This document shows, piece after piece, positions 20,237 through 21,388 of a DNA stretch of 21,388 nucleotides. The translations under genes and the position numbers were made by a program. Within the stretch, counting starts at the first letter, position 1. Each line of letters opens with the position of its first letter. The notes under the pieces are model-generated. The model was not told where the DNA came from. It saw only the letters and a program-made list of their open reading frames with translations, and did not search any database. Origin of the DNA: an uncultured Bacilli bacterium (GTDB taxonomy: Bacteria > Bacillota_I > Bacilli_A > RF39 > UBA660); assembly GCA_947631655.1 (NCBI GenBank), contig CANRME010000011.1:1-21388 (forward strand), written 5' to 3'.

Positions 20237-21000
20237 TCAATTAAAGATACACATTCATAAATTAAGAATGATAATATGATAAGAATTATAATACCCGCCA
20301 TAACTAAATTAAGATTAAATACTTGAGTACCATAGATAATTAAATAACCAATACCTTTTTTACTTACTAAAAATTCCCCCATTATAACTCCAATTAAAGT
20401 CATTGATATGTTAATCTTTAGAGAAGAGATAATTGTTCTTTTAGATTCCGGAATAATTAAGTATTTAAGAATTTGCATTTTACTAGCTTTAAAGGATTGT
20501 AGCAATTTAATTTTATTTTCATCAGTACCTAAAAATCCATTATAGATATTTAAAATACTAACTATTAAATTAATAAGTAAAGCCATAACAATAATTGATT
20601 TGGTATTAGCACCTGTCCAAATAATAATTATGGGACCTAAAGCTACCTTAGGTAGACTATTTAACATAGTTAAAAATGGTTCAGTTATTTTAGCCAGAGT
20701 GGGAAATTCGTATAAGATAATGGCAATAATAAAACCTAAACTAATACCAATAACAAAAGCAATTACTGTTTCATTCAATGTCGTTAAAATATGCGTTAGT
20801 AAGTCTCCGCTTTTAGCTAAATTCATTATTGTTTTAATAATTAGTGATGGACTAGAAAAAATAAAGGGATTAATAATTTTTTTCTTAGATAAAAATTCCC
20901 ATAAAAGAAAGAATATTATTACTATAGCTAGTTGACTCAATAAAATAAATATCTTTTGTCTTTTCCTTCTTTTAATAATTTCTAAAGCTTCTTTAGACAC
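20218..21000 (-). CDS. ABC transporter permease, NitT/TauT (SsuC/TauC) type
   Basis: This 260-residue inner-membrane protein has about six hydrophobic helices. The first follows a basic N-terminus (KRRKRQKIFILLSQLAIVIIF). The family segments FIFSSPSLIIKTI, PFLTMLNSLPKVALGPIIIIW and the coupling loop ASKMQILKYLIIPESKRTII are visible, as is VSKKGIGYLIIYG near the end. The family imports nitrate, sulfonates, taurine or thiamine precursors such as HMP. The substrate cannot be told here because the binding protein is not in the window. It overlaps the ATPase gene by eight bases, so the two are translationally coupled. Confidence 0.85.
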   Translation of the reverse strand: MSKEALEIIKRRKRQKIFILLSQLAIVIIFFLLWEFLSKKKIINPFIFSSPSLIIKTIMNLAKSGDLLTHILTTLNETVIAFVIGISLGFIIAIILYEFPTLAKITEPFLTMLNSLPKVALGPIIIIWTGANTKSIIVMALLINLIVSILNIYNGFLGTDENKIKLLQSFKASKMQILKYLIIPESKRTIISSLKINISMTLIGVIMGEFLVSKKGIGYLIIYGTQVFNLNLVMAGIIILIILSFLIYECVSLIEKKLSK

Positions 21001-21328
21001 TAATATCTAACTCCTTCCATATTTCATCGTAATAGGAAGAAAACTCCTTACAATTACGATTAGCTATAGGACTAGTTTTATTAGTTAGATTAATATTTAA
21101 AATCTTTTTTACTTCACAAGGGCGTTTCGATAAAATTACCACCCGATCACTAATTGATACCGCTTCCCCAATATCATGAGTTACCATAATCGTCGTAATA
21201 CCCTCTTTTTTGATGATTTTATAAACATCATCACTAACTGCTAATCTTGATTGATAATCTAAAGCCGAGAAAGCTTCATCTAAAAGTAGAATATCGGGTC
21301 TTAAAGCGAGTGTCCTTATAAGTGCCAC
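20993..21328 (-). pseudogene. 5'-truncated ABC transporter ATPase (NitT/TauT type)
   Basis: Only the C-terminal 110 or so residues remain: the end of the signature helix (RVALIRTLALRP), Walker B with DILLLDEAFSALD, the D-loop and the H-loop in TIMVTHDIGEAV. Walker A, the Q-loop and the LSGG signature are missing. Upstream of the HRVALIRT codons the same frame has a TAA, and bases 21340-21388 show no ABC-type coding on any frame I tried, so the gene is cut by a deletion, an insertion or an assembly joint close to the window edge. The GTG at 21328 is only the first possible start, not a natural one. The remnant cannot bind ATP on its own, so the transporter is probably dead unless another ATPase serves it. 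Confidence 0.75.
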
Positions 21329-21388
21329 CCTATGACATTAGTGAAGACACACATTTATTAATTTATAAGTATTTTATTGGATTTTGTT

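Overview
The window is AT-rich DNA from a low-GC Gram-positive bacterium. Strong AGGAGG ribosome sites, sigma-A-like promoters, a SigH-type sigma factor, SipW-type export signals and standard code use (UGA as stop) suggest Bacilli or a relative such as the uncultured RF39-like gut lineages. The lineage is an inference. The mix of Rpn-family, ORF6N, DUF1016 and phage-polyvalent genes fits a gut-associated genome.

Layout. (1) 1-3556 is a core block: a small DUF1292-like gene, rubrerythrin, then mrnC-rlmB-sigH-secE-nusG and a tRNA-Thr(CGU). (2) 3632-6191, minus strand, holds three tandem copies of a DUF1016/YhcG-type PD-(D/E)XK nuclease gene; the middle copy is a fragment. (3) 6227-8995 holds two head-to-head operons, each encoding two small exported TasA/camelysin-like proteins. 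They are framed by perfect inverted repeats inside and outside. (4) 9093-11871 holds an LPD3-like gene, a PBECR-type nuclease gene and an Rpn-family nuclease gene, with frameshifts, terminal hairpins and a shared leader. (5) 11907-16755 encodes a one-TM small protein, a 1198-residue exported protein of about 80 twelve-residue calcium-loop repeats ending in a TasA-like domain, and a SipW-type signal peptidase. (6) 16741-21388 holds a lipid glucosyltransferase, a frameshifted ORF6N gene, a Fic protein, and an ABC permease with a broken ATPase.

How the parts fit. Regions 3 and 5 look like one surface-fibre system: four small pilin-like subunits, a long disulfide- and calcium-braced stalk with a related head domain, and the dedicated signal peptidase. 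The most striking point is the centre of region 3. The only visible promoter, ribosome site and first 20 codons lie on a 168-bp segment between 39-bp perfect inverted repeats. Beyond the left repeat lies an intact but headless copy of the first gene. Flipping the segment would silence the right operon and complete the left one in frame, so I predict a phase-variable switch between two fibre operons.

Regions 2 and 4 share a second pattern: five accessory genes of unrelated families carry the same leader of roughly 50 bp, ending near TATATATTATAGAGGG. DUF1016 and ORF6N genes also contain near-perfect palindromes inside their coding sequences.
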